Positions 8,540 to 17,317 of a stretch of DNA of 64,000 bases are shown here, in pieces. Numbering within the stretch: position 1 is the stretch's first letter; each line of letters starts with the position of its first letter. Both the position numbers and the translations under genes were made by a program. Under the pieces are notes generated by a model. That model searched no databases. It saw only the letters and a program-made list of their open reading frames with translations, and was not told the DNA's origin. This stretch comes from DAOULT01 sp964646625 (GTDB taxonomy: Bacteria > Chloroflexota > Anaerolineae > CAZYHC01), in NCBI GenBank assembly GCA_964646625.1, contig CAZYHC010000009.1, positions 1 to 64,000 on the forward strand, written 5' to 3'.

Positions 8540-9214
8540 GTGCATCGCGCTTTGCTGGTTGTAGCCAAGAAGCCTTCAATCGGGAGGACCAAAACCAGGC
8601 TCACCCCACCCCTGAGCGGCCAGGAGGCGGCGGAACTGTATCGCTGCTTCCTGCTGGATACCCTGGAGTTGATGAAACTGGTGGAGGTCGCGCAGCCTAT
8701 TGTAGCCTATCTCCCTCCCGATGCAGAGCCTTTCTTCCGCCGCTTTGCCCCGCCCGGCTTCGACTTCGTCCCCCAGGTGGGAGCCGACCTGGGGGAGCGG
8801 TTGGACAACGTCCTGACCCACTGTCTGGAGAAAGGATACCGCCAGGCGGTGGTCATGGACAGCGACAGCCCCACCCTGCCTGTGGCCTACCTGGAACAGG
8901 CTTGCCAGGAGTTGGACGATCCAACCGTGGACGTGGTGCTGGGGCCCTGCGACGATGGGGGCTACTACCTCATCGGATTGAAGTCTCCCTGCGCGGCTCT
9001 CTTCCGGGGGATCGTCATGAGCACCTCAACGGTGATGGCGGAGACGCTGGAGCGTGCCCAGGAGCAGGGGCTGCGGGTGGCCTGTCTCCCTGGCTGGTAC
9101 GATGTGGACACGCCCGATGAGCTGGAAAGATTGGTGGGGGAACTTCGCTCCCAGCCACATCACCCGGCGCAACACACAAGGGCATTCCTGTCGGACGCGA
9201 TGGGATATTTCTAG
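8540..9214 (+). CDS. TIGR04282/DUF2064 family glycosyl/nucleotidyl-transferase-like protein
   Basis: The 224-aa GT-A-like protein has AKKPSIGRTKTRL near the N-terminus, a MDSDSPTLP version of the family's GSDCPTLP motif and LGPCDDGGYYLIGL, which define the DUF2064/TIGR04282 family. Members are annotated as arsenosugar-type glycosyltransferases or distant nucleotidyltransferases. No ArsM or ArsS gene is nearby, so an arsenic role is not supported. I chose GTG 8540 because AGGAGAA lies five bases upstream. An in-frame TTG at 8501 lacks an RBS. It sits 52 bp after the DUF2079 gene, probably in the same operon. Confidence 0.8.
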   Translation: MHRALLVVAKKPSIGRTKTRLTPPLSGQEAAELYRCFLLDTLELMKLVEVAQPIVAYLPPDAEPFFRRFAPPGFDFVPQVGADLGERLDNVLTHCLEKGYRQAVVMDSDSPTLPVAYLEQACQELDDPTVDVVLGPCDDGGYYLIGLKSPCAALFRGIVMSTSTVMAETLERAQEQGLRVACLPGWYDVDTPDELERLVGELRSQPHHPAQHTRAFLSDAMGYF

Positions 9215-9238
9215 GGTCACCCCACACATCCGCCGCCA

Positions 9239-9268
9239 TTGGTGTTCTCAGGCCAAATGTGATATAAT
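9239..9268 (+). promoter_or_regulatory. Promoter for the beta-propeller gene, probably giving a leaderless mRNA
   Basis: A perfect -10 TATAAT lies at 9263-9268, with a weak -35 TTGGTG at 9239-9244 (18-bp spacer). Transcription would begin around 9275-9276, which is the ATG itself. No RBS is seen between the -10 and the start codon. Confidence 0.6.
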
Positions 9269-9275
9269 ATTTTTT

Positions 9276-10697
9276 ATGGATACCATAGCGTACAGAAAGG
9301 CGATCGCCGTCTGGCTGGCAGTTGCTTTGTTTTTCTCAACGGTGCTTGCTGCTCGCGGCAGGGTGCTGCAAGTGGGCGTGGAGACTACACCCACCACCGA
9401 GGCAACAGCCACAACCACGGCGTCCACCCCGGCCACACAGGTGGCGACGCTGGCCGTCCCCACGCCCGGCCTGGGGAAACTGGCCTACGTCCAGGGCAGT
9501 GACATCTGGGTCAAAGCTCTGCCCGATGGGGAGTCACAGCGCCTCACTTCCGACGGCCGCAACCGCGCCCCCCGCTGGTCCCCCTCCGGTCAGTGGCTGG
9601 CCTTCCGCAAGGGCGAGCACCAGGTCTGGCTGATGTCCGCCGACGGTAACAGTGCCCGCTCCCTGAACGAGGGGGCTGCCGTGAACGCCTTCGCCTGGGC
9701 GCCAGCAGCCGAGCGGCTGGCTTACGTTGCCAACGGGGAAATGCGAGCCATAAACGCCGACGGTAGCGACCCGGCGACCTTGGTGCCCCAAAGCCTTCCT
9801 GAGCGCGATCCAGGCCAGGTGGGCGACGTGGTCTGGTCTCCTGATGGGGCCTGCATCGCCTACGAGTGGATGGAAAGGCCACTAGACCAACCCCTCACCT
9901 ACGAGGGTCTGTGGAAGGTCTCGTCCGATGGCAGGCAGCGGGCTGAACTCTACGCCAGCGGCGCGCCTGAAAAGGGTGTGGCCCTCCTGGCCGGCTGGTC
10001 CCTCGATGGCCAATACATCTTTTTCTGGCAGGGGGACATCCTCTCCGCCTCACTTCTGTCTGATGGACCGCCTCTTTATAGCCTGCCGGCCGATGGAGGC
10101 GAGCCCATCAAACTGGTAGACAGCGTGCTGGTGCACGACGACTTTGTTGCCCCCGCACCGCAAGGCGACTGGCTGGCAGTGGCGGCTGGTTACTGGCGGG
10201 GCACGTGGACTAATAAGCGCGTTGCTGTGATCAAGGCAGATGGTGGCGAACTGACCTGGCTCACAGACGAAAGCGTGGCCGCTTTTTCGCCGGCCTGGTC
10301 CCCCGATGGCGTTCACCTGGCCTACGTGGCTATGCCTGACCGGGGCGACCTGGTGAGTGGGGAGGAGATGCAAATGGGAATGATGGAGCGCCATATCTGG
10401 GTGATAAACGCCCAGGGCGAGCCTCAACCTCAACAGCTCACCGATGACCCGGCCTACCGCGATGAGCGCCCCCTCTGGTCGGCTGACGGAAGCCACCTCC
10501 TCTTCGTCCGGACGGACGCCGAGGGACCGGCCTCCCTGTGGCTCATCCCCGCCGGGGGCGGAGACCCCCGCCGGGTGGTGGACGAACTGACCCCCTGGCC
10601 AAGTCGGGGCTCGGCCTGGTCGGACTGGTTTGGCTATTATGGCCATCTTAACTGGGATCAGCTCTTCGACTGGTGGCCTGCCCCGCAGGGTGACTGA
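9276..10697 (+). CDS. Exported TolB-like (PD40) beta-propeller protein
   Basis: The 473-aa protein starts with a signal peptide (AVWLAVALFFSTVLAARG) and a Thr/Pro-rich linker. Repeated PD40/TolB blades follow, each with a WSPDG-type turn (RWSPSGQWLAF, VWSPDGACIAY, GWSLDGQYIFF, AWSPDGVHLAY, LWSADGSHLLF). Such propellers are usually secreted or surface scaffolds that bind peptides or glycans; no catalytic motif is visible. The frame extends upstream to 9054, but that part overlaps the previous gene, and a TATAAT box sits 8 bp before ATG 9276. Two hairpins follow the stop, so it is probably a single-gene unit. Confidence 0.75.
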   Translation: MDTIAYRKAIAVWLAVALFFSTVLAARGRVLQVGVETTPTTEATATTTASTPATQVATLAVPTPGLGKLAYVQGSDIWVKALPDGESQRLTSDGRNRAPRWSPSGQWLAFRKGEHQVWLMSADGNSARSLNEGAAVNAFAWAPAAERLAYVANGEMRAINADGSDPATLVPQSLPERDPGQVGDVVWSPDGACIAYEWMERPLDQPLTYEGLWKVSSDGRQRAELYASGAPEKGVALLAGWSLDGQYIFFWQGDILSASLLSDGPPLYSLPADGGEPIKLVDSVLVHDDFVAPAPQGDWLAVAAGYWRGTWTNKRVAVIKADGGELTWLTDESVAAFSPAWSPDGVHLAYVAMPDRGDLVSGEEMQMGMMERHIWVINAQGEPQPQQLTDDPAYRDERPLWSADGSHLLFVRTDAEGPASLWLIPAGGGDPRRVVDELTPWPSRGSAWSDWFGYYGHLNWDQLFDWWPAPQGD

Positions 10698-10740
10698 AGA
10701 GATCGTCGGCAAGCGGGTGGACGGCCTGATCCTTGGTGTG

Positions 10741-10799
10741 GAAGGGCGGGGTTTCGGAGAATCCCGCCCTTCAGCTTTTTGCTGGTTGGCAAAAAGCTG
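10741..10799. terminator. Double hairpin, probable transcription terminator
   Basis: Two adjacent perfect stems are present. GAAGGGCGGG (10741-10750) pairs with 10763-10772 (10 bp, extendable by A-U/G-U pairs). CAGCTTTTTGC (10772-10782) pairs with 10789-10799 (11 bp, 6-nt loop). They separate the beta-propeller gene from comM. The second overlaps the -35 box of the comM promoter. Confidence 0.7.
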
Positions 10800-10815
10800 A
10801 ATTCTGAGGTATAAT
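10786..10815 (+). promoter_or_regulatory. Promoter for the ComM-like gene
   Basis: -35 TTGGCA at 10786-10791, an 18-bp spacer and -10 TATAAT at 10810-10815. The -35 lies in the loop and right arm of the preceding hairpin. Confidence 0.65.
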
Positions 10816-10867
10816 TAATTTACGGCCATTCTGTTGTACCCCCAATTGTTACATCTGGGAGGAGAAA

Positions 10868-12391
10868 ATGTTGGCCAAGGTCACCAGTTGTGCCTTGATT
10901 GGGCTGGATGGCGCGTTGGTCGATGTGGAGGTCGATGTGGCCCTCGGCTTGCCTTCTGTCACCATCGTGGGTTTGCCCGATGCCGCAGTCAAAGAGGCCA
11001 AGGAGCGCGTGCGGGCGGCCATAAAAAACTCCGGCGCCAGCTTTCCTGATAAACGCCTGACCGTCAACCTGGCTCCTGCCGATCTGCACAAGGTAGGACC
11101 AGCTTACGATCTGCCCATCGCCGTGGGCATCCTCATGGCCTCGGAGCAGGTTTGGCCGGACGTGGAGGGCGCTCTCTTCATTGGCGAGCTTTCCCTGGAT
11201 GGCACCGTGCGCCACACAAATGGCATCCTGCCCATGGCCTACGTGGCCAGGGAACAGGGCTTTAAAACTGTGTACGTGCCCGCCGATGACGCTCCCGAAG
11301 CGGCGCTCATTCAGGACCTCGAAATTATCCCCGTGGAGAGCCTGTTTGCGCTGATAGCCCACTTTCAGGGCTTGCAGCGCATCGCACCTTATCACCCCGA
11401 CTTCGAATTTGAGGCTGAGGAACTGCCTCCTTACGCCGCCGATTTTCGAGAGATCAAGGGCCAGGAGCACGTCAAACGGGCCCTGGAGATAGCTGCGGCG
11501 GGCAATCATAATGTGCTTATGAACGGCCCACCCGGAGCGGGCAAGACTCTCTTAGCCCGCTCGGTCCCCTCTATTCTCCCCCGCCTGACTATCGACGAAG
11601 CCCTGGAAGTAACTAAAATCTACAGTATATGTGGCCTGTTACCCCCTGATACCCCGCTCATCCTGCACCGCCCTTTCCGCGCTCCGCATCACACCGTCAG
11701 CCACGCCGGGCTGGTAGGGGGAGGCAACTGGCCTCGTCCGGGCGAGATCAGCCTGGCCCACAGGGGAGTGCTGTTCCTGGACGAGTTGCCCGAATTCGGG
11801 CAGCGCACCCTGGAGGTGCTGCGCCAACCCCTGGAGGGCGGGCGCACGGTGACCATCAGCCGGGCGCAGGGGACGCTTACCTTTCCCGCCAATTTCGTGC
11901 TGATCGCGGCCATGAATCCCTGCCCTTGCGGTTACTTTAACGATCCGACCCATGAGTGCACCTGTAGCATGGTTATGATCAGCCGCTATCAGAAACGCAT
12001 CTCGGGGCCGCTCTTGGACCGCATTGACATCCACGTCGAAGTGCCGAAGGTGGATTACGAGAAACTGGCCTCCGACCGGCTGGGCGAACCCTCGGCGGCC
12101 ATTCGAGAGCGGGTGGAAAAGGGGCGGGAGGTGCAGCGTCAACGTTTTGCAGGAACTCCTCTGTCCTGCAACGCCGACATGGGGCCTACAGAGATGAGGC
12201 AGTATTGCCCGCTGGACGAGACGGGGCGGGGGCTGGTGAAGGCGGCCATGAGGCAGTTGGGGTTGAGCGCCAGGGCTTACCATCGGATTCTCAAGCTGGC
12301 GCGGACCATCGCGGACCTGGCGGGGACGGAGAACATCGAGACGGCGCATCTGGCTGAGGCCATACAGTACAGGCCCCGGAGACAGACTTAA
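10868..12391 (+). CDS. comM: YifB/ComM family magnesium-chelatase-like AAA+ ATPase
   Basis: The 507-aa protein has the N-terminal ChlI/Lon-like domain (LAKVTSCALIGLDG through about 170), Walker A GPPGAGKT at 220-227, Walker B GVLFLDELPEF, and the C-terminal Mg-chelatase domain ending AEAIQYRPRR. ComM is a hexameric helicase that promotes branch migration during natural transformation and recombination. GGGAGGAGAAA precedes ATG 10868. Length and domain order are normal for the family. It has its own promoter and no obvious operon partner, since the next gene has a separate promoter. Confidence 0.92.
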   Translation: MLAKVTSCALIGLDGALVDVEVDVALGLPSVTIVGLPDAAVKEAKERVRAAIKNSGASFPDKRLTVNLAPADLHKVGPAYDLPIAVGILMASEQVWPDVEGALFIGELSLDGTVRHTNGILPMAYVAREQGFKTVYVPADDAPEAALIQDLEIIPVESLFALIAHFQGLQRIAPYHPDFEFEAEELPPYAADFREIKGQEHVKRALEIAAAGNHNVLMNGPPGAGKTLLARSVPSILPRLTIDEALEVTKIYSICGLLPPDTPLILHRPFRAPHHTVSHAGLVGGGNWPRPGEISLAHRGVLFLDELPEFGQRTLEVLRQPLEGGRTVTISRAQGTLTFPANFVLIAAMNPCPCGYFNDPTHECTCSMVMISRYQKRISGPLLDRIDIHVEVPKVDYEKLASDRLGEPSAAIRERVEKGREVQRQRFAGTPLSCNADMGPTEMRQYCPLDETGRGLVKAAMRQLGLSARAYHRILKLARTIADLAGTENIETAHLAEAIQYRPRRQT

Positions 12392-12475
12392 GAGAAGGGG
12401 ACTTTGCTCTCTGTTCATCCGTCACCGTCTGGCCCATATCTGTTATTCTGCGTACACCCTAGCGAACGCGGGGGG

Positions 12476-12504
12476 TTGTGGGGGCGTCCGTTTTATGCTA
12501 TAAT
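12476..12504 (+). promoter_or_regulatory. Promoter for the chemosensory cluster
   Basis: -35 TTGTGG at 12476-12481, a 17-bp spacer and -10 TATAAT at 12499-12504. Predicted transcription starts near 12511, about 39 nt before the GTG at 12550. It argues against any start codon upstream of that GTG. Confidence 0.6.
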
Positions 12505-12549
12505 TGGCTTACGAATTATACTGGCGGTCGCCTTTTTAAGGAGCCAACC

Positions 12550-13665
12550 GTGTTCAAGGACAGGCGCATTCTGGTCATAGATGACTCTGTCGCCATTCGC
12601 AACTACATGCGAAACGTTCTCACCCGGCAGGGGGCGAGGGTGAGCGTGGCGAGCACCGGTCAGGAAGGGCTGGAGATGTGCACCGGCGATGAGCAGTACG
12701 ATCTCCTCCTGCTCGACCTGATTCTGCCTGACATGAACGGGATAGAGGTGCTCAAGTACATCCGCCAGGAGGACGACGAAATCACGGTGGTCATACTCAC
12801 CGGCGTCGGCGGAGTAAAATCGGCCATTGCCACCGTGCAGCATGGTGCAGATGCCTACGTTGAAAAGCAGGACATGGCCGCGAGTAGCGACCTCACTGAA
12901 ATCTTTTACGTCCTCGAACAGGCGCTAGAGCGTCGCGCTGGCCTGGTGGCCCAGAGGCGGCTCCAGGAGGTCAGGGCCGATTTTTACTCGATGGTCACGC
13001 ACGACCTGCGCAGCCCCGCCAGTTGTATTCTGCTCGCCGTTCAACTGCTGCTCAATCGCGCCGCTGGGCCGCTCACGGTCGAGCAGACCAAGTGTCTGGA
13101 GAGCATCCAGCGGTCGGCCGATAAAATGATCGGCCTGATCAACGACTATCTCGACTTTGCCAAGATCGACGCCGGCTACCTGCACCTCAACCTGAGCGAC
13201 GTCGAACTGCGCCAGGTGGTGGAGGCCAGCACTTACCTCGCTCGGTTGCAGGCGCAGGCCAGGAACCAGGCTCTCATCCTCGACCTGCCGCCTGACCCTG
13301 TCCCCGCCCGCGCCGACGCCGAACGGCTCCAGCAGGTGCTAGACAACCTGCTATCCAACGCCGTCAAGTACACGCCCGAGGGGGGACGCATCACGGTGCA
13401 GTTGCGCGTGGAGGAGGAGCAGGCCGTGTTTCGCATCAGCGACACGGGGAGTGGCATCCCGCCTGACCAACTGCCCGCTCTGTTCACCAAATACCATCGC
13501 ATCCCCGGCGAGGCCACTATTGGCATTCTCGGCACTGGACTGGGCCTGCTCATCGTCAAGGAGGTGGTCGAGGCCCATGGGGGCACCGTCCGCGCTGAAT
13601 CTGAAGGGGTGCCGGGTAAAGGGACGACGTTCGTAGTAAGTATTCCCCGTAAGTATTCCACTTGA
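12550..13665 (+). CDS. Response regulator-histidine kinase hybrid (REC-HisKA-HATPase)
   Basis: The 371-aa soluble protein has an N-terminal receiver (ILVIDDS, phospho-acceptor D56, TG at 84-85, K106). A HisKA helix follows with H151 (MVTHDLRSP), then a HATPase_c domain (N box NLLSNAVKYTPEGG, DTGSGIPP, GTGLGLLIVKEV). There is no transmembrane or sensor domain, so it probably receives a phosphoryl or conformational input on the receiver and then autophosphorylates. GTG 12550 was chosen for AAGGAG just upstream and the promoter at 12476. It heads the chemosensory cluster and probably links it to another two-component pathway. Confidence 0.88.
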   Translation: MFKDRRILVIDDSVAIRNYMRNVLTRQGARVSVASTGQEGLEMCTGDEQYDLLLLDLILPDMNGIEVLKYIRQEDDEITVVILTGVGGVKSAIATVQHGADAYVEKQDMAASSDLTEIFYVLEQALERRAGLVAQRRLQEVRADFYSMVTHDLRSPASCILLAVQLLLNRAAGPLTVEQTKCLESIQRSADKMIGLINDYLDFAKIDAGYLHLNLSDVELRQVVEASTYLARLQAQARNQALILDLPPDPVPARADAERLQQVLDNLLSNAVKYTPEGGRITVQLRVEEEQAVFRISDTGSGIPPDQLPALFTKYHRIPGEATIGILGTGLGLLIVKEVVEAHGGTVRAESEGVPGKGTTFVVSIPRKYST

Positions 13666-13707
13666 GCAGACGGCGGATGATGGAGAGCCGGCGGCAGAGA
13701 GGTGGTC

Positions 13708-15843
13708 ATGAATTCTGAAATGCCTGGCCCTGAGCCTGACTTTGGCCAGTTCGGTCGCACCATCGAAGAGGCCAGCGACTTTTTATCCTACCGTGAACAA
13801 CTGCATCACCCGGACGAGGCCATCCGCCAGGCCGCCTGTCTGGAGTTGACCGTGCTCAGGCAGCCCTTTTCAGACGCGCTGCTGATGGAGGCCTTGGCCG
13901 ATTCCAGCCCCTACATCCGGCAGATTGCCGCCGATGGGCTGATCGACCTGGCCAGTGAGGACACGATCGAGGGTCTGGCCGAGATGCTGCGCCTGGAAGA
14001 TGCGACGGCGCGCAATCAGGCTATGGAGGTGCTGACCCGTCTGGATGTCCGCTCGCTGCCGGCTATGGAGAGCCGGCTCTCCGACCCGGATGGCGATGTG
14101 CGCATCTTTGCCGCCAACGTGCTGGGAAACATAGGCGCCCCGGCCGCCCTCGAACCGCTGCGGGCGGCGCTGAGCGACCCGAACGAAAACGTCTGCTACG
14201 CGGCGGCCGAAGCGCTGGGCAAGATCGGCGACCGGCGGGCCGTGGGGCCGCTGTTGGAAGTTTTGCGCACCAACGAGTGGGCGCGTTTTCCGGCCATCGA
14301 GGCCCTGGGGCACCTCGGCGACCCGCAGGTGGTCGAGCCCCTGACGGCCTTCCTGGAAGATCCGTGGCTGCGCTTTCCGGCCGTCGAGGCGCTTGGCCGG
14401 CTGGGCGACGAGGCCACCGGCCGGACGCTGCTCAACTACGTGGACGACGAAAACCCCATGGTCAGCCACGCGGCGATCGCCGCCCTGGGGCGGATCGACG
14501 AACGGCACGGGACCCGGTTTCTGACCACGCTGGATCAGCCGGAGGTGGTGGCCCTGCTTTCCAGTGCCCTCACAGTGGCGGATGACGCCGTGCGGCGGTC
14601 GGCGGTGACGGCTCTGGGATGGGTGGGGAGCGGGGAAATATTCTCTTTGCTGCTGCCCCGGCTGGACGACGAAGCGGAGGAGGTGCAAGAGGCCGCCTTG
14701 CGGGCCGTCGTCCGCCTGGGCAGCCGGGACCTGCCGGCCTTGCTGCGAGTTTTCAGCGATCCGGCCACCGAGCATCGGCCCCAACTGGCCGGAGTGCTGG
14801 GCCAGATCGCCAGTCCCGAGGCCTTGGAGGCCCTGTGCCAGGGCTTGAGCGATCCAGCCGGGCCGGTGCGGATGGCCAGCGCTGAGAGTCTGGGGCAGGT
14901 AGGCGATCTGCGGGCGCTCGACCCGCTGGTGGGCGGTCTGAGGGACCCGGAGCCCTCGGTCCGTCGGGCAGCCGCCGGCACGCTGGGCAGGCTGCGGAGC
15001 GTCAAAGCCGCCCGCGCCCTGCTGGGCCTGCTCGAAGACCCGGTGTACGAGGTGCGCAGTGAGGCCGCCCAGGCAGTGGCCCGGGTAGGCACCCGCGAGG
15101 TGGTGATCCGGCTGGCGCCGATGGTGCGCGACGCCCGGCCGGAAGTGCGCGAGGCCGCCATCCAGGCCCTCGGTCTGATCGAGGACAAATCGGCCGAGGC
15201 TTACGTCATCGAGGCCTTGAACAGTCCCGATCCGGCCGTGCGCCGCTTTGCCGCCAGTGTGCTAGGCCGGCGGCACGTGCCACGGGCGCGGTCGGCGCTG
15301 CTGAACGCCCTGCTGGACGAAGACTGGCAGGTGCGTAAACTGGCGGCCGAGGCCCTGGGTCTGCTGCGGGACGAGCGGGCTGTGCCGGGGCTGCTGGGTG
15401 CGCTACACGATGGCAACATGTGGGTGCGCTACGCGGCTGCTTGCGCCCTGGGCGAACTCGGCGACCTGGAGGCAGTGGAGGCCCTGCTGGAAACGCTGGA
15501 ACAAGATGCCGCGCCGGTGGAGCTGGCCGCAGCCAACGCCCTGGGCAAGCTGGGCGACCCCCGCGCCACCCAGCCCCTGGAGGCCCTGAGTCGCCATCCC
15601 GACCCTGACTTTCGCCGGACGGCGGCCGAAGCCCTCGGCAGTGTGCCCGGTTCGGCTTCCAGCGTCGCGCTGATAGCGTTGCTAAGCGACGACCAGGCCA
15701 GTGTGCGGCGGGCCGCCGCCCGAGCACTGGGCAAGCGGGGTACGCCGGCCGCTCGCCAGCCGTTGGCTGCCCTGGGGAACGATCCGGACCCGCGCGTGCG
15801 CCAGGCGGCCGAAGCAGCATTGCGTGCCATCGGTGAAACCTGA
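13708..15843 (+). CDS. HEAT-repeat protein in chemosensory cluster
   Basis: The 711-aa protein consists almost entirely of about 22 HEAT/PBS-lyase-type repeats of roughly 31 residues (for example VRRAAAGTLGRLRSVKAARA and VRYAAACALGELGDLEAV), forming an alpha-solenoid. There is no signal peptide, membrane segment or catalytic motif. Such solenoids serve as binding scaffolds. ATG 13708 follows GAGAGGTGG; GTG 13702 is also possible. It lies 42 bp after the hybrid kinase and 98 bp before cheR, so a structural or adaptor role in this signalling array is plausible. That is inference from position only. Confidence 0.85.
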   Translation: MNSEMPGPEPDFGQFGRTIEEASDFLSYREQLHHPDEAIRQAACLELTVLRQPFSDALLMEALADSSPYIRQIAADGLIDLASEDTIEGLAEMLRLEDATARNQAMEVLTRLDVRSLPAMESRLSDPDGDVRIFAANVLGNIGAPAALEPLRAALSDPNENVCYAAAEALGKIGDRRAVGPLLEVLRTNEWARFPAIEALGHLGDPQVVEPLTAFLEDPWLRFPAVEALGRLGDEATGRTLLNYVDDENPMVSHAAIAALGRIDERHGTRFLTTLDQPEVVALLSSALTVADDAVRRSAVTALGWVGSGEIFSLLLPRLDDEAEEVQEAALRAVVRLGSRDLPALLRVFSDPATEHRPQLAGVLGQIASPEALEALCQGLSDPAGPVRMASAESLGQVGDLRALDPLVGGLRDPEPSVRRAAAGTLGRLRSVKAARALLGLLEDPVYEVRSEAAQAVARVGTREVVIRLAPMVRDARPEVREAAIQALGLIEDKSAEAYVIEALNSPDPAVRRFAASVLGRRHVPRARSALLNALLDEDWQVRKLAAEALGLLRDERAVPGLLGALHDGNMWVRYAAACALGELGDLEAVEALLETLEQDAAPVELAAANALGKLGDPRATQPLEALSRHPDPDFRRTAAEALGSVPGSASSVALIALLSDDQASVRRAAARALGKRGTPAARQPLAALGNDPDPRVRQAAEAALRAIGET

Positions 15844-15941
15844 TATGCGATGTAGAACTATCATTTAGTGAAATATGACGATTCGCAGCCCTATAGAAAG
15901 AAAGGCGCTGATTCTTTGTCTCCTGGTAGTCGTTAAGTTAA

Positions 15942-16778
15942 ATGCTAACGCCATCCTTCACTTTGGGCTTTGACGATTTCGACGCGCTGCGACGGCTGAT
16001 CAATGAGCATTGCGGCATCTGGCTGGACGACAGCAAGATCGCCTTTCTACAGACGCGGCTGGCCGACCGGCTGCGGGCCAGGAACATCTCCTCAGCGCAG
16101 GAGTATTATTACTTTCTCAAGTACGATGCGCACAGCGGCGAAGAGATGCAGCAGTTGATTGATGCGGTGGCAGTCAACGAGACCTGGTTCTTTCGCGAGA
16201 CCGGGCCGCTGGAAGCCTGGTGCGAGGTGATGCTGCCAGACCTGATGAAGCGCGATGAGCCGGTGCGGCTGTGGAGCGCCGGCTGCGCCACCGGCGAGGA
16301 ACCCTACACCCTGGCGATGCTGCTGCTGGAAAGCTGCCCGGCCACGGCCGTGGAGCGGTTTGAAATTCTGGCCACCGACATCAGTCAGCGCGCCCTGGAA
16401 ATGGCCCGTGTCGGAATATACGATCTGCACAGTCTGCGCCGCACCGAACCGCGCTGGCTGGCCAGGTACTTCCAGCCGACGCCCGATGGCCGGCGGGCAG
16501 TCTGTGAAGAGGCGCGGCGGCTGGTGCGCTTCGGCCAGGCCAACGTGATTGACCCGACCCTGGCCCGGCGTGTGCGAGAAATGGACGTCATCCTGTGCCG
16601 GAACGTGATCATCTACTTTGACGACCAGAGCCGCCAGGCCGCGCTGACCAATTTTCACGCCGCCCTCAAACCAGGCGGTTATCTCACCTTGGGGCATTCT
16701 GAGATCCTTTTCCATACCATTACCCCCTTTGAGACGGCACGGGTGGGGGGAACGATTATGTATCGCAAGAGCACGTGA
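15942..16778 (+). CDS. cheR: CheR, chemoreceptor glutamate methyltransferase
   Basis: The 278-aa protein has the N-terminal CheR helical domain (FDALRRLINEHCGIWLDDSK), the SAM-binding loop AGCATGEEPYTLAM, and ends with the family's GHSEIL motif near 255. It methylates glutamates on chemoreceptors to reset sensitivity, opposing CheB. No strong RBS precedes ATG 15942 (only TAAG), which suggests low expression or coupling to an upstream message. The receptor encoded at 18992 is the obvious local substrate. Confidence 0.93.
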   Translation: MLTPSFTLGFDDFDALRRLINEHCGIWLDDSKIAFLQTRLADRLRARNISSAQEYYYFLKYDAHSGEEMQQLIDAVAVNETWFFRETGPLEAWCEVMLPDLMKRDEPVRLWSAGCATGEEPYTLAMLLLESCPATAVERFEILATDISQRALEMARVGIYDLHSLRRTEPRWLARYFQPTPDGRRAVCEEARRLVRFGQANVIDPTLARRVREMDVILCRNVIIYFDDQSRQAALTNFHAALKPGGYLTLGHSEILFHTITPFETARVGGTIMYRKST

Positions 16779-16878
16779 AAACGTAGGACATAATGTATGA
16801 AAGGTGCAATGTGATGATGTGCTCCTTCGGTTTGTGATTCGCGTTTGTGCTGCAACAGGCGCGGAGAGGAAAAGCAAA

Positions 16879-17253
16879 ATGACGAACACAATTCTCGTCG
16901 TGGACGACTCGACCAGTGTGTGCAAAATGGTCGAATCGGCACTCAGGCTCAAGGGCTACGCCGTAGTGACGGCCGCCGACGGCATGGAGGCCCTGGAAGC
17001 TTTGGAGCGCGATCAGTTCAACCTGGTCATGCTGGACATCAACATGCCGCGCCTGGACGGTCTATCCCTGCTCAAGATCGTCCGCGCACGGCCGGAGTGG
17101 GCTGACCTGCCCATTTTGATGCTGACCACCGAAGGGCAGGAGGCCGACCGTGACCGGGCGCTGGCGCTGGGAGCGACCGACTATATGATCAAGCCCTTCA
17201 AGCCCGTCCAACTGTTGGGGCGCGTGGGGGCCATCCTGGGGTCGGAAGAATGA
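16879..17253 (+). CDS. cheY: CheY-like single-domain response regulator
   Basis: The 124-aa receiver has the acidic pair D9/D10, phospho-acceptor D53 (VMLDINMPRLDG), T at LTTEG and the conserved Lys in IKPFKP. It has no output domain, so it acts as a diffusible messenger phosphorylated by CheA. GGAGAGGA at 16863-16870 fixes the start at ATG 16879 rather than at further upstream in-frame codons. It lies between cheR and cheA. No flagellar genes are in the window; the target could be a flagellar motor, type IV pili or another output. Confidence 0.9.
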   Translation: MTNTILVVDDSTSVCKMVESALRLKGYAVVTAADGMEALEALERDQFNLVMLDINMPRLDGLSLLKIVRARPEWADLPILMLTTEGQEADRDRALALGATDYMIKPFKPVQLLGRVGAILGSEE

Positions 17254-17317
17254 TTAGGGAACGACGAGACTCCACGAGACTCCATTTCGGATTGCGGGCT
17301 GAGGATCAGGAGTCCCT

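Noticed and set aside
8540..9214. Arsenosugar pathway suggested by the TIGR04282 family name
   Set aside because: No ArsM or ArsS partner is present, and the two radical SAM proteins have SPASM-type Cys patterns, not ArsS features.
16779..16878. Upstream extension of cheY from ATG 16804
   Set aside because: The extra residues do not fit a receiver domain, and GGAGAGGA directly precedes ATG 16879.
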